Of a stretch of 64,000 bases of DNA, positions 8,158 to 18,155 are shown one piece after another. The stretch's first letter is position 1. Each line of letters begins with the position of its first letter. The position numbers and the translations under genes are program-made. The notes under the pieces are model-generated. The model saw nothing but the letters and a program-made list of their open reading frames with translations. It had not been told where the DNA came from and did no database searches. Location: contig CAVOQE010000001.1 of the NCBI GenBank assembly GCA_963698275.1, positions 682,001 through 746,000 of the forward strand, given 5' to 3'. The stretch comes from Anderseniella sp963698275. Lineage in GTDB: Bacteria > Pseudomonadota > Alphaproteobacteria > Rhizobiales > Aestuariivirgaceae.

Positions 8158-8193
8158 TAAAAAAACCGCACCTCCTGTTTCAAGGAGATGCGG
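8158..8193 (-). terminator. Rho-independent terminator after the binding-protein gene
   Basis: On the minus strand CCGCATCTCCT-loop-AGGAGGTGCGG forms a hairpin with one mismatch, followed by seven T residues. It lies 51 bases after the stop of the ABC substrate-binding protein gene. Confidence 0.85.
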
Positions 8194-8243
8194 TCGCGAA
8201 GTTTCAGACCATCATCAGATGGCGGTCGTCGGGTGGTGCAGGC

Positions 8244-9839
8244 TTATTCGGCCATCCACCAGCGTTCGCCGTTCTTGTGGCCGTCCAGCTCCCAGTTGTT
8301 GGCCCATTTTTCCGGCGTGCTGATTTTTTTGGAAACAGCATGCGTGTAAGCCATGAACATTGGAACTATGGTGCCACCGTCGTCGCGGACGAGATTCTGC
8401 ATCTCGACATACATTTCACGGCGTTTTGTAGTATCCAGCTCTGAACGGGCCTGAACCAGGAGTTCATTGAACCGGTCATTGTCCCACCGGGACTCGTTCC
8501 AGTCCGCGCCCTTGGAATAGATCTGCGAGAACACCCAGTCTTCGGTCGGGCGTCCACCCCAGTAGCCGCCGATGAACGGCTTCTTGAGCCACACATCATC
8601 CCAGTAGGCATCATCTGCTTCGCGCACCACATTGATGGTGATGCCGGCTGCCTTGGCGGTTTCAGCAAACAGCTGGGCTGCATCAACGGCACCTTCAAAT
8701 GCCGTGTCTGCCACACTGAGATCAACCTTGAGGTTTTCCATGCCGGCCTTCTTGAGGTAGGACTTGGCTTTCTCAGGATCATATACCCGCTGTGGCATTT
8801 CTTCCGCTGTTGCGCGGTAGATGTTGGCCGGGCCGACAGGTGAATCATTGCCGACTTCGCCCTGGCCAAGCAGGATCTTCTTGACGTATTCCTCACGGTT
8901 AATGGCGTGCTTGAGAGCCATGCGAACATTGTTGTCGGAAAACGGTGACGTGTCGCAGTGCATGGGCAGCACGGCATGCTTGTTACCGGTAACCGGCCTG
9001 ATATCCACATTCGGATCTCTTTCGAGCAGGGCCACTGTCTTGAGGTCCAGATTTGACATGGAATGCAGCGCGCCGGTGCGAACGCCCGTTGTGCGAGCGT
9101 TTGCATCTGCTACGAACAGGTTTTCAATGCTTTCGAAATAGGCCGCATTCTCTTTCCAGTAGTTCGGATTGCGCTTTACCTGGGTGGCGACGCCGGGCTC
9201 GAATTTCTCGAGGCTGTAGCCGCCGGTTCCAACGCCGTCTTCCCAAGCCATTTTGCCGTCATCCTTGGCCGGGCAAATCATCAGGTGATAGTCAGACACG
9301 ATGAACGGCCAGTCGGCATTGCCGCCTTCGAGTTCAAACATGACCATGTCGCCGTCAGCCTTGACGTCCTTGATCTGCTTGACCAGCCCCTTGGCGCCGG
9401 ACTTTAAATCATCACCACGGTGATGATTGAAGGATGCCACAACATCCTTGGCATCCAGTGTCTTGCCATTGTGGAACTCGACGTCCTTGCGAAGCTTGAA
9501 AGCCCAGTTCTTTGCGTCGCTGGATTCCCAGCTTTCCGCAAGTTCCGAGCGCAATTGACCGTCCGGTGACATTTCAGTCAGATTGTTCCTGAGCTGATTG
9601 CCAACATTGATCATGAACGAATCATTTGTCTGTGCGGGATCAAGCACGTCCTTGGTGCCGCCACCGGTCAAGGAATTGATAAAGTGGCCACCTTTTTTCG
9701 GCGTAGCCGCCTTGGCCTTGTCGAACATGGAACCGGCCAGTCCGGCTGCCACGCCGCCGGCAACGGCGTATTGAATAAATTCGCGCCGCGAAACCTTCGG
9801 CGAATTCAAAACCCGGTTGAGTTTGTCTTTGTCTGACAT
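8244..9839 (-). CDS. ABC transporter substrate-binding protein, family 5
   Basis: Periplasmic binding protein of 531 residues of the peptide/nickel type (SBP_bac_5). The N-terminus has a twin-arginine signal, KVSRREFIQYAVAGGVAAGLAG, with cleavage after KAKA. The body has the family hallmarks LRNNLTEMSPDGQLRSELAESW, WAFKLRKDVEFHNGKTLDAKDV and GNDSPVGPANIY. The ATG at 9839 has AGGGAGA upstream; the open frame extends 81 bases further without a better site. No permease or ATPase gene adjoins it, so it is an orphan in this window. The ligand is probably a di- or oligopeptide or a related compound. Confidence 0.88.
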   Translation of the reverse strand: MSDKDKLNRVLNSPKVSRREFIQYAVAGGVAAGLAGSMFDKAKAATPKKGGHFINSLTGGGTKDVLDPAQTNDSFMINVGNQLRNNLTEMSPDGQLRSELAESWESSDAKNWAFKLRKDVEFHNGKTLDAKDVVASFNHHRGDDLKSGAKGLVKQIKDVKADGDMVMFELEGGNADWPFIVSDYHLMICPAKDDGKMAWEDGVGTGGYSLEKFEPGVATQVKRNPNYWKENAAYFESIENLFVADANARTTGVRTGALHSMSNLDLKTVALLERDPNVDIRPVTGNKHAVLPMHCDTSPFSDNNVRMALKHAINREEYVKKILLGQGEVGNDSPVGPANIYRATAEEMPQRVYDPEKAKSYLKKAGMENLKVDLSVADTAFEGAVDAAQLFAETAKAAGITINVVREADDAYWDDVWLKKPFIGGYWGGRPTEDWVFSQIYSKGADWNESRWDNDRFNELLVQARSELDTTKRREMYVEMQNLVRDDGGTIVPMFMAYTHAVSKKISTPEKWANNWELDGHKNGERWWMAE

Positions 9840-9930
9840 AGTGAATTTGTCTCCCTGTGATACTCCCGAACGGACAGATAAACGTCCGATCATGAAGATT
9901 GTGCAACAAGTTTTACCCAAAAGACCAGAG

Positions 9931-9947
9931 CTAACCGCACAGGTTAG
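9931..9947. promoter_or_regulatory. Inverted repeat upstream of the binding-protein gene
   Basis: CTAACC-gcaca-GGTTAG is a perfect 6-base inverted repeat with a 5-base spacer in the divergent region between the ABC binding protein and the formaldehyde dehydrogenase gene. It could be an operator for either. No regulator gene lies next to it. Confidence 0.3.
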
Positions 9948-10072
9948 TAAATCTTAACATGAGGTGAGATCGGGTGGTTTTTGCTGTGGCTCGTTTGAGG
10001 GGTTGCAGCGCAGGGCCTTCATTGACAAACTGCGCCGCAACAAAAACGCCGTTTTGAGTTGGAGGGAAACCC

Positions 10073-11178
<1,106 letters not shown>

Positions 11179-11182
<4 letters not shown>

Positions 11183-11631
11183 CCGCCATCTATGTGGATG
11201 CTGATGCCTGCCCGGTGAAAGCCGAGGTGACCCGCGTGGCCAGCCGCCACGCGGTCAAGGTGTTCATCGTGTCAAATGGCGGTATCCGGCCTGATCCCGA
11301 TCCGCTGGTTGAAACGGTGATCGTGCCGGACGGCCCGGACGTGGCGGACATGTGGATTGCCGACCGGGCGGGCAAGGGCGACATCTGCATCACCGGCGAT
11401 ATTCCACTGGCGGCGAAATGCATTGAAGGCGGTGCCTGCGTGGTGAAACACAATGGCGAGGTGCTGGACGAAAAGAACATCGGCCAGATCCTGTCGATGC
11501 GCGATCTGATGACTGATTTGAGGGCCGCCAATCCACTCAATCAGGGGGGCGGCGGCAAGCCGTTTTCCAGGCAGGACAGGTCACGGTTTCTCGATGTGCT
11601 GGAACGGGAAGTCAGGCGGGCGAAACGGTGA
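11179..11631 (+). CDS. UPF0178 (YaiI/YqxD) family protein
   Basis: Cytosolic protein of 150 residues with the conserved start IYVDADACPVKAEV, the central VPDGPDVADMWIADRAGKGDICITGDIPLA and the end PFSRQDRSRFLDVLEREV of the YaiI/YqxD (UPF0178) family. The acidic motifs (DADACP, GDIPLA) suggest a metal-dependent PIN-like nuclease fold, but no activity is established. It begins with a TTG that overlaps the frmA stop codon (TATTGACC), so it is translationally coupled to frmA. Confidence 0.85.
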
Positions 11632-12107
11632 AGGTTTGGGGAATGAATGGAAGAGGCACAAAGGGAAATATGTAAAAGGTATTGTGCCGACTTTTTTGTT
11701 CTCCAACGGAACTCAAAGTCGGCATTTCTGCAAATGTGCAGGATAAGATTACGCCTATCAACGGCCTACGCCATCCGCCGAAAGGCGACACGACAGGGTG
11801 GTTTATATATGCAGGTCTGGCAATTTCTCGTCGCTGGAGACCATGAAGACGTGTGGTTTGTCGAAAGCCTTCTAGACTCAGAATAGCCCAGTGAGCACCA
11901 GTTCAAAATACTTTAAACTTGAAGTATTTTGTGTTTTATGGCATTTTGAATTGTCGGGCTGACCATCTGCCCGACCCCAAGTGCAACCGAAAGTGAGCTT
12001 CCTCACTTGTTCGCGGCGCAGGCTATGAAGGCTGAGCGTTGGATAAGCACGTTTTCGCTCCGCCATAAATATCCGGTATGATCCCCTAAGAGCATGGGGC
12101 CGCCGCT
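11632..12107. other. Intergenic region before the kynurenine operon
   Basis: About 475 bases without a supported gene. Short open frames on both strands look random and have no good ribosome-binding site. The only clear structure is the AT-rich inverted repeat at 11904-11931. Confidence 0.5.
11904..11931. promoter_or_regulatory. AT-rich perfect inverted repeat
   Basis: CAAAATACTT-taaacttg-AAGTATTTTG is a perfect 10-base inverted repeat with an 8-base loop, about 190 bases upstream of kynU. It could be an operator for the kynurenine genes or a weak terminator after the frmA pair. There is no GC-rich stem and only a short T run, which favours an operator or neither. Confidence 0.35.
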
Positions 12108-12122
12108 GTGAGCGAGGACGAC

Positions 12123-13303
12123 ATGAGAAAGCAGCATTTCCACTTGCCCGAAGGCGTCATCTATCTGGATGGCAATTCGCTTGGTCCGCTGCCGAAGAAA
12201 GCTGTGGAGAGGGTTGCGCAAACCGTTACGGATGAATGGGGCGACCTGCTGATAAAGGGGTGGAACGAGGCCGGATGGTTTCATCAACCGGCCGTACTTG
12301 GAAACCGGCTGGCGCCTTTGATCGGAGCGCCTGAAAACAGTGTCGTGCTTGGCGACACGCTGTCCATCAAGATCTATCAGGCACTGGCTGCGGGGTTGAA
12401 GATGCGTCCGGACCGGAAGGTCATCCTGTCTGATACCGGCAACTTCCCCACCGACCTGTACATGGCCGAAGGACTGATCAAGCTCATCGATGGTGACATT
12501 GAGCTTAAAGTGGTGCCGCCGGAACAGGTGGAAGATCATCTGGACGACACTGTTGCGGTAATGATGCTGACGCAGGTTGATTACCGGACAGGGCGTCTGC
12601 ATGACATGGGGTCGTTGACCCGGAAGGCACACCAGGCCGGTGCCGTTGCGTTGTGGGACCTGGCGCATTCTGCCGGGGCGTTACCGATAGATCTTGAAGG
12701 CATGCAAGACGGAATTTGCGGTTGGGTGTACCTATAAATACCTCAATGCCGGGCCGGGCTCGCCAGCCTTCATCTATACCCGCCCTGATCTGGCCGATGC
12801 AGCAGAACCTGCCTTGTCGGGCTGGATGGGCCATGCGTCGCCGTTTGCATTTGATATCGGCTATCAGCCATCGCCGGGCATTGAACGCATGCGGGTGGGC
12901 ACGCCGCCGGTGTTGCAGATGGCAGCGCTCGATGCGGCACTGGATGTCTGGGAAGGCATCTCGATGCATGAGGTGCGTGCCAAATCCATCGAGCTGTCCG
13001 AACTGTTTATCCGCGAGGTCGAAAGCCGTTGCCCGCAACTGAAACTGGTCAGTCCGCGTGAAAGCGAACACCGCGGCTCCCAGGTATCGTTCGCGTTCGA
13101 GGACGGTTATGCCGCCATGCAGGCACTGATCGCGGCAGGGGTGATCGGCGACTTCCGCGCCCCGGATGTCATGCGGTTCGGATTTACGCCACTTTATATT
13201 GACAGCGATGATGTGATGAAGGCTGTCGTCATTCTGGAGGACATCATGGCGAACAGGAGCCTGGGACAGGCCGGAGTTCAAACAACGCGCGGCGGTGACC
13301 TGA
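12123..13303 (+). pseudogene. kynU: Kynureninase, interrupted by two +1 frameshifts
   Basis: PLP enzyme that splits kynurenine into anthranilate and alanine. The first frame runs from HFHLPEGVIYLDGNSLGPLP to AHSAGALPIDLEGMQD. One extra G at about 12711 throws it out, and the sequence continues one frame on as EFAVGCTYKYLNAGPGSPAF, which contains the PLP lysine. A second extra base between 13255 and 13261 changes frame again just before WDRPEFKQRAAVT and the stop TGA at 13301-13303. Removing both bases gives a complete, well-conserved protein of about 393 residues. Either the sequence has two errors or the gene is freshly broken. The stop overlaps the kynA start (TGATG). An in-frame GTG lies at 12108, but GAGG precedes the ATG at 12123. 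Confidence 0.85.
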
Positions 13304-14142
13304 TGGGCGATCAACCTTACAATCCTGCTGCCGAAGGTGCTGAAATGAATTTCAGCGCAAAGATGAGCTACACGGATTATCTGAACCTGGATCAGATACT
13401 TTCAGCGCAGATACCGCTGGGGCAAACCCACGATGAGATGCTGTTTATTGTTCAGCACCAGACCTCTGAACTGTGGATGCGACTTGCGCTGCACGAGATG
13501 AATGCAGCGCGTACGGCGATCCGTAACGATCACTTTCCACCTGCTTTCAAGATGCTGGCGCGGGTGTCCAAGATATTCGAGCAACTCAACAATGCCTGGG
13601 ACGTCCTGCGCACCATGACACCGAGCGAGTATACCTCGTTTCGCGAAGACTTGGCACAGTCGTCGGGATTTCAATCCTGGCAATACCGGCTCATCGAATT
13701 CGTCGTCGGCAACCGCAACCAGGCCATGCTGAAACCCCATGCGCATCGGCCCGACCTGATTGAAATCCTCACGGCGGAGCTTGCGCAACCAAGCCTGTAT
13801 GATGAGGTCATTGCGGCTCTTTTCCGGGCGGGGTTTGATATCTCGGCGGATGTCCTGAACCGTGATATGCAGCAGGCATACCGGCATGATGAGAGTGTGC
13901 AGGCTGCGTGGAAGACTGTTTATGAAAATCCGCAAGAATACTGGACCCACTATGAACTCGCGGAAAAACTGGTGGACCTTGAAGATTATTTCCGGCGCTG
14001 GCGGTTTAATCATGTCACGACGGTTGAACGGGTGATCGGGTTCAAGCGGGGCACAGGCGGTACTGACGGTGTCTCCTATCTCAAGCGAATGCTTGAAGTG
14101 GAGCTTTTCCCCGAACTGTGGCGCGTCAGAACCGAGTTGTAG
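13303..14142 (+). CDS. kynA: Tryptophan 2,3-dioxygenase
   Basis: Heme enzyme that opens the indole ring of tryptophan to give N-formylkynurenine. MSYTDYLNLDQILSAQ, HDEMLFIVQHQTSELWMRLALHE (with the distal His), QSWQYRLIEFVVGNRN and HYELAEKLVDLEDYFRRWRFNHVTTVERVIGFKRGTGGT with the proximal His define the family. The ATG at 13303 gives 279 residues, the usual length, and overlaps the kynU stop by one base. The frame stays open upstream into kynU, which makes a false kynU-kynA fusion; that results from the second kynU frameshift. Confidence 0.93.
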   Translation: MGDQPYNPAAEGAEMNFSAKMSYTDYLNLDQILSAQIPLGQTHDEMLFIVQHQTSELWMRLALHEMNAARTAIRNDHFPPAFKMLARVSKIFEQLNNAWDVLRTMTPSEYTSFREDLAQSSGFQSWQYRLIEFVVGNRNQAMLKPHAHRPDLIEILTAELAQPSLYDEVIAALFRAGFDISADVLNRDMQQAYRHDESVQAAWKTVYENPQEYWTHYELAEKLVDLEDYFRRWRFNHVTTVERVIGFKRGTGGTDGVSYLKRMLEVELFPELWRVRTEL

Positions 14143-14143
14143 C

Positions 14144-14992
14144 ATGAGCGGGTTTCAGATCACGGACTGGGACGATGCCTATTCGAACGCAGCTCACATT
14201 CCGGACAGCCATCGCTGGCCTGAGGAATGGATTGAGCCTGCGGCCCGCTATCGGGCAAGCAGCAGGTGCGAACTGGATGTTTCCTATGGAGACCACGCGC
14301 GCAATGTCTACGACGTGTTTTTTCCTGAAGGTGAGCCGGCGGGTTTGTTCGTGTTCATCCACGGCGGGTACTGGCTCGATTTCGACAAAAGCTATTGGTC
14401 GCATCTTGCAAAGGGTGCTGTTGAGCGCGGCTGGGCCGTGGCCGTGCCGTCCTATGTTCTTTGTCCGCAAGCCGGCATCGGTGACATCCGCCGTATGGTC
14501 GGAGCAGCCATCGAGCACGCCGCGGACAGAATATCAGGCCCCATTGTCCTGACCGGCCATTCTGCCGGCGGGCACCTGGCGGCCTGCATGGTGTGTGATG
14601 GGTCGCCGTTACCTTTCGAAGTTCGACACCGGATTGTCCACATGGTTTCCATTTCCGGCCTGCATGATTTGCGTCCTTTGCTCAAAACGCAAATGAACAC
14701 TCAGCTTAAGCTGAGTGACCGCGAAGCCATGCAATTGAGCCCGGCATTCAGGGTTCCTGATCCGCAATGCAGGCTGACGACATGGGTGGGTCAGGCGGAG
14801 CGCCCGGAGTTTTTGCGCCAGTCAGACCTCATCGCCAATGTCTGGCGCGGCTGTGGCGCGTGGACGCAATGCGTTGTGGCGCCGGGCCAGCATCATTTCG
14901 ATGTGATTGATGGCTTGTGCAATGCGCATTCGCCGCTGATGAAGGCAGCCCTAATCGACCTGCCGTTCGCGCCACCAGACATACAGACCTGA
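14144..14992 (+). CDS. Alpha/beta hydrolase, probable kynurenine formamidase
   Basis: Hydrolase of 282 residues with the oxyanion motif HGGYW near residue 70, the nucleophile elbow GHSAGG and a late His in APGQHHFDVIDGL. This HGGYW-GHSAGG pattern is found in the arylformamidase branch that hydrolyses N-formylkynurenine to kynurenine and formate. It starts one base after the kynA stop, so tryptophan dioxygenase, formamidase and kynureninase would sit in one operon covering the path from tryptophan to anthranilate. The substrate is inferred from this context. It overlaps the end of the convergent transporter gene by 42 bases. Confidence 0.82.
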   Translation: MSGFQITDWDDAYSNAAHIPDSHRWPEEWIEPAARYRASSRCELDVSYGDHARNVYDVFFPEGEPAGLFVFIHGGYWLDFDKSYWSHLAKGAVERGWAVAVPSYVLCPQAGIGDIRRMVGAAIEHAADRISGPIVLTGHSAGGHLAACMVCDGSPLPFEVRHRIVHMVSISGLHDLRPLLKTQMNTQLKLSDREAMQLSPAFRVPDPQCRLTTWVGQAERPEFLRQSDLIANVWRGCGAWTQCVVAPGQHHFDVIDGLCNAHSPLMKAALIDLPFAPPDIQT

Positions 14993-15865
14993 GGCGATGA
15001 TGATGGAGATGCCGAGCCATTTCCAGGCATTGGGTACGTCCTGAAACACCAGATAGCTCAAGATGGTGGCAGAGACGATTTCCAGATACTGAAACGGCGC
15101 CAGCACGGAGGCCGGTGCGCGTTTGAAGGCGTGCACAATCATCAGATGGCACACGGTTGCAATGACACCGACCCCGGCCAGCATGAGCCACTGCACCGGG
15201 CTCGGCCAGACGACGGCGAGAATGGAAATGCCGGCTGCCGTACCGGTGCCGGCGACCAGTGCCAGAAACACAAATCCGATCACGCCGGAGAAGAACTGCA
15301 TGGTGAGCGGGTCTTCGGTTGCGGCAAGTTTCTTGGTCAGCAGCAGGTAGGTTGCAAACAGGAATGCTGTCAGAACCGGCAGCAGGGATACGGCCCCGAA
15401 CACCTGATAGCTCGGTTGAATGACGATCAATGCGCCGATGAAGCCGACCAGGACGGCGCAGCGGCGACGCCAGCCGATGTGCTCTTTCAGGAACACGGCA
15501 GACATGATGGTGAGGATCAGCGGTTCAACAAAGAAAACCGCGATGGCGTCGGGCACCGGCATCCAGCGCAACGCGGTGAAGAAGCTGGTGACCGCGCCGG
15601 CCATCAAAACCGCGCGGATAACGTTCAGGCCAATGCGGTGGGGCAGAAAGCTGCGCCCACCCTTCAGCCACAACAGGAACGGAAAGATCAGCAAGGCCTG
15701 AATGCCGAAACGCCATTGCGCGACCTGGATGCCGTTGATCTCTTTTGAAACCAGCTTGCCGAGGATGTCCATCGACGGTATCACGAGCATGGCAATGGCC
15801 ATCAGCGCCAGCCCGCGTGAAACGGTTGCCTGGTCAGACATAACAGATGTGGATTGCACAGACAT
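14951..15865 (-). CDS. EamA/DMT superfamily transporter
   Basis: Inner-membrane protein of 304 residues with about ten hydrophobic segments in two EamA repeats (GLALMAIAMLVIPSMDILGK starts the first, LPVLTAFLFATYLLLTKKL the second). Such proteins export metabolites or amino acids; the substrate is unknown. I chose the ATG at 15865 (MSVQSTSVMSDQ); the frame is open to 15970 and another ATG lies at 15841. It is convergent with the formamidase gene and divergent from the S-formylglutathione hydrolase gene. Confidence 0.85.
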   Translation of the reverse strand: MSVQSTSVMSDQATVSRGLALMAIAMLVIPSMDILGKLVSKEINGIQVAQWRFGIQALLIFPFLLWLKGGRSFLPHRIGLNVIRAVLMAGAVTSFFTALRWMPVPDAIAVFFVEPLILTIMSAVFLKEHIGWRRRCAVLVGFIGALIVIQPSYQVFGAVSLLPVLTAFLFATYLLLTKKLAATEDPLTMQFFSGVIGFVFLALVAGTGTAAGISILAVVWPSPVQWLMLAGVGVIATVCHLMIVHAFKRAPASVLAPFQYLEIVSATILSYLVFQDVPNAWKWLGISIIIASGLYVWWRERQVD

Positions 15866-16006
15866 GGGGATCCCATTCGAAATCAGGGGGCAGGCCCCGC
15901 TGCACGGTGTGCGAAAACGGCGCGGGACGCAAGCATTGACGATGGTGACAAAATCATGCGGGGTATGCATGAAACGGCATGCTTTACTGAAACGGAGTGC
16001 AGCTAC

Positions 16007-16855
16007 ATGACAAGTGTCGAGATCAAGAGCCGGAACGTCTGCTTTGGCGGTGAGCAGATACAGTTTTCACATGCCAGTGATACCTGCAATTGTGACATGA
16101 CGGCCTCGATTTACCTGCCGCCGCAAGCTGCCCATGCGAAGGTGCCGGTTCTGTGGTGGTTGTCCGGGCTGACCTGTACGGATCAGAATTTCGTCACCAA
16201 GGCAGGTGCCCAGCGCTATGCCGCAGAACATGGCGTCGCGATCGTGATGCCTGATACGTCTCCACGTGGCGAGGGCGTGCCCGATGATCCCGAAGCTGCC
16301 TACGATTTCGGACTTGGCGCCGGGTTCTATGTCAATGCCACACAGCAACCCTGGGCAAAACACTACCACATGTATGACTATATCACCGGGGAACTGCCGC
16401 AAGTGGTGGCAGCCAACTTCAACGTGGATATGAACCGGCAGGCCATATCCGGGCACTCGATGGGCGGACATGGTGCGCTTACCATCGCCCTGAAAAATCC
16501 CGGAAAGTACAAGTCGGTGTCGGCGTTTTCACCAATTGTGTCGCCGATGAACTGCCCGTGGGGGCACAAGGCGCTGGCAGGATATCTGGGAGACGACAAG
16601 GAGGCATGGGCGGCTCACGATGCGTGCGCGCTGATTGCACAGGCAGGCGAAAAACTGCCGATCCTGATTGACCAGGGCGATGCGGATGACTTTCTGGAAA
16701 GCCAGTTGAAGCCGCGGCTTATCGAAGTTGCCTGTGCCCAGGCTGATCATCCCCTGACATTGCGCATGCAGCCTGGCTATGATCATTCCTATTATTTCAT
16801 CGCCAGCTTCATCGGCGATCATGTTGCCTGGCATGCACAGGCGCTGGCGCATTAG
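16007..16855 (+). CDS. fghA: S-formylglutathione hydrolase
   Basis: Serine esterase that splits S-formylglutathione into formate and glutathione, the step after frmA. The sequence has LWWLSGLTCTDQNF, the nucleophile Ser151 in SGHSMGGHGAL, DQGDADDFL with the acidic residue and YDHSYYFIASFIGDH with the catalytic His, all in esterase D positions. It has 282 residues, standard. The ATG at 16007 has GGAG about 9 bases upstream; the frame is open to 15854 but that part covers the divergent gene's start region. It appears to be a single-gene unit. Confidence 0.95.
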   Translation: MTSVEIKSRNVCFGGEQIQFSHASDTCNCDMTASIYLPPQAAHAKVPVLWWLSGLTCTDQNFVTKAGAQRYAAEHGVAIVMPDTSPRGEGVPDDPEAAYDFGLGAGFYVNATQQPWAKHYHMYDYITGELPQVVAANFNVDMNRQAISGHSMGGHGALTIALKNPGKYKSVSAFSPIVSPMNCPWGHKALAGYLGDDKEAWAAHDACALIAQAGEKLPILIDQGDADDFLESQLKPRLIEVACAQADHPLTLRMQPGYDHSYYFIASFIGDHVAWHAQALAH

Positions 16856-17036
16856 GGTCAGGACCCCGGAACATGAAACGGATCGCTCGTACGACCCTGG
16901 TTAGCAACTTGTAATGTGGCAGGCGGGTTGATCCATGGACTTGACGTCCGCGTTTGCCTATACCAACTAATACAGACTGGATGTCGACTGTTTTACACGT
17001 CGGCAATAAGCTCAATAACAAGGACAAGAGCACAAT

Positions 17037-18155
17037 ATGCCATGGAATAAAAAGGGTGGCGGCGGCTGGCAAGGCGGCGGCGGAAACGGCGGCGGCGACG
17101 GACCGTGGGGACAAAAACCATCTGGCGGTGGCGGACCACGCGGTGGCGGCGGGCCGGGAACACCTCCTGATCTGGAGGATTTGATCCGTAAAGGCCAGGA
17201 CCGGCTGAAGACTGTCCTGCCGCAAGGCGGTGGTGGCAAAAGCCCCTGGATTATCGGCCTGATTGCGATTGGTGCTCTGTGGTTTTTCAACAGTTTTCAT
17301 ACCGTTGAGGCGGAAGAACAGGGCCTGGTGCTGCGATTGGGTGAATATAATCGCACAGTCCTGCCGGGCTTGCGGTTTGCAGCCTGGCCGGTCGAGACCA
17401 TGGAAAAGCTCCCGGTTGAAAGCGTCAGCCAGATCGATTTTGGCGGTAATGACCGGAACTCCAGCAATCTGATGCTGGCCGGTGATCAGAACCTGATCAA
17501 TGTCGAGTTCAAGGTGCAATGGAAGATCGGCGATCCACAAATGTACCTGTTCAATATCCGTGAGCAGGAGATGCTGGTCCGTACAGTGTCTGAAAGTGCG
17601 ATGCGTGAAATTGTTGGCCGGACACGGGCTGAAGACTTCCGTACCCAGGGCCGTCTGGATGCGCAGGCACAGGTCCGCGAACTGATACAGGCTGCTCTCG
17701 ACTCCTATAATGCCGGTATTTCCATTCTGGGCGTGTTGCTGGAACGGGCCGATCCGCCACCACCGGTGGCCGATGCGTTTGAAGAAGTGCAGCGTGCCGA
17801 ACAGAACCAGAATCAGTTCATTCGGGAAGCCGAGCAGTACCGCAACCAGGTGCTGGGTAAGGCACGTGGTGAATCATCCAAGATCGTCGAAGACGCAAAA
17901 GGCTATACGGCCCGCGTGGTCAATGAGGCCGAAGGTGAGGCGCAACGTTTCAATTCGATTTATGCTGAATACTCCAAGGCCAAGGATGTGACCCGCAAGC
18001 GTCTGTTCCTTGAAATGATGGAAAACGTCATGTCGAATTCCAACAAGGTGATCGTGGAAGGCAATTCCGGCGGTCAGGGCGGGACCGGCGTGGTGCCGTA
18101 TCTGCCATTGCCGGAAATACAGAAGCGTCAGCAGTCTTCGGGGAGTAACCAGTAA
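17037..18155 (+). CDS. hflK: HflK, membrane protease modulator
   Basis: Band-7/SPFH protein that with HflC forms a large membrane complex around FtsH and controls its proteolysis. Residues 1-45 are a glycine/tryptophan-rich cytosolic tail, one transmembrane helix lies at about 71-85 (WIIGLIAIGALWFF), and the periplasmic SPFH domain follows (EEQGLVLRLGEYNRTVLPGL). A charged helical region (QNQFIREAEQYRNQVLGKARGE) forms the coiled coil. AAGGA precedes the ATG. The gene ends in TAATG, overlapping hflC by one base. Confidence 0.95.
   Translation: MPWNKKGGGGWQGGGGNGGGDGPWGQKPSGGGGPRGGGGPGTPPDLEDLIRKGQDRLKTVLPQGGGGKSPWIIGLIAIGALWFFNSFHTVEAEEQGLVLRLGEYNRTVLPGLRFAAWPVETMEKLPVESVSQIDFGGNDRNSSNLMLAGDQNLINVEFKVQWKIGDPQMYLFNIREQEMLVRTVSESAMREIVGRTRAEDFRTQGRLDAQAQVRELIQAALDSYNAGISILGVLLERADPPPPVADAFEEVQRAEQNQNQFIREAEQYRNQVLGKARGESSKIVEDAKGYTARVVNEAEGEAQRFNSIYAEYSKAKDVTRKRLFLEMMENVMSNSNKVIVEGNSGGQGGTGVVPYLPLPEIQKRQQSSGSNQ

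Noticed and set aside
11647..11886. Possible 79-residue protein before the kynurenine operon
   Set aside because: No recognisable family, no ribosome-binding site and unnatural composition; probably chance.
12694..14142. Single frame joining kynureninase and tryptophan dioxygenase as a fusion enzyme
   Set aside because: The normal kynureninase end and stop (13301-13303) are present in another frame and the dioxygenase has its own start at 13303. The fusion results from a one-base insertion.
17012..17290. Proline-rich protein antisense to the start of hflK
   Set aside because: It is the mirror of the glycine codons of HflK and has no support of its own.
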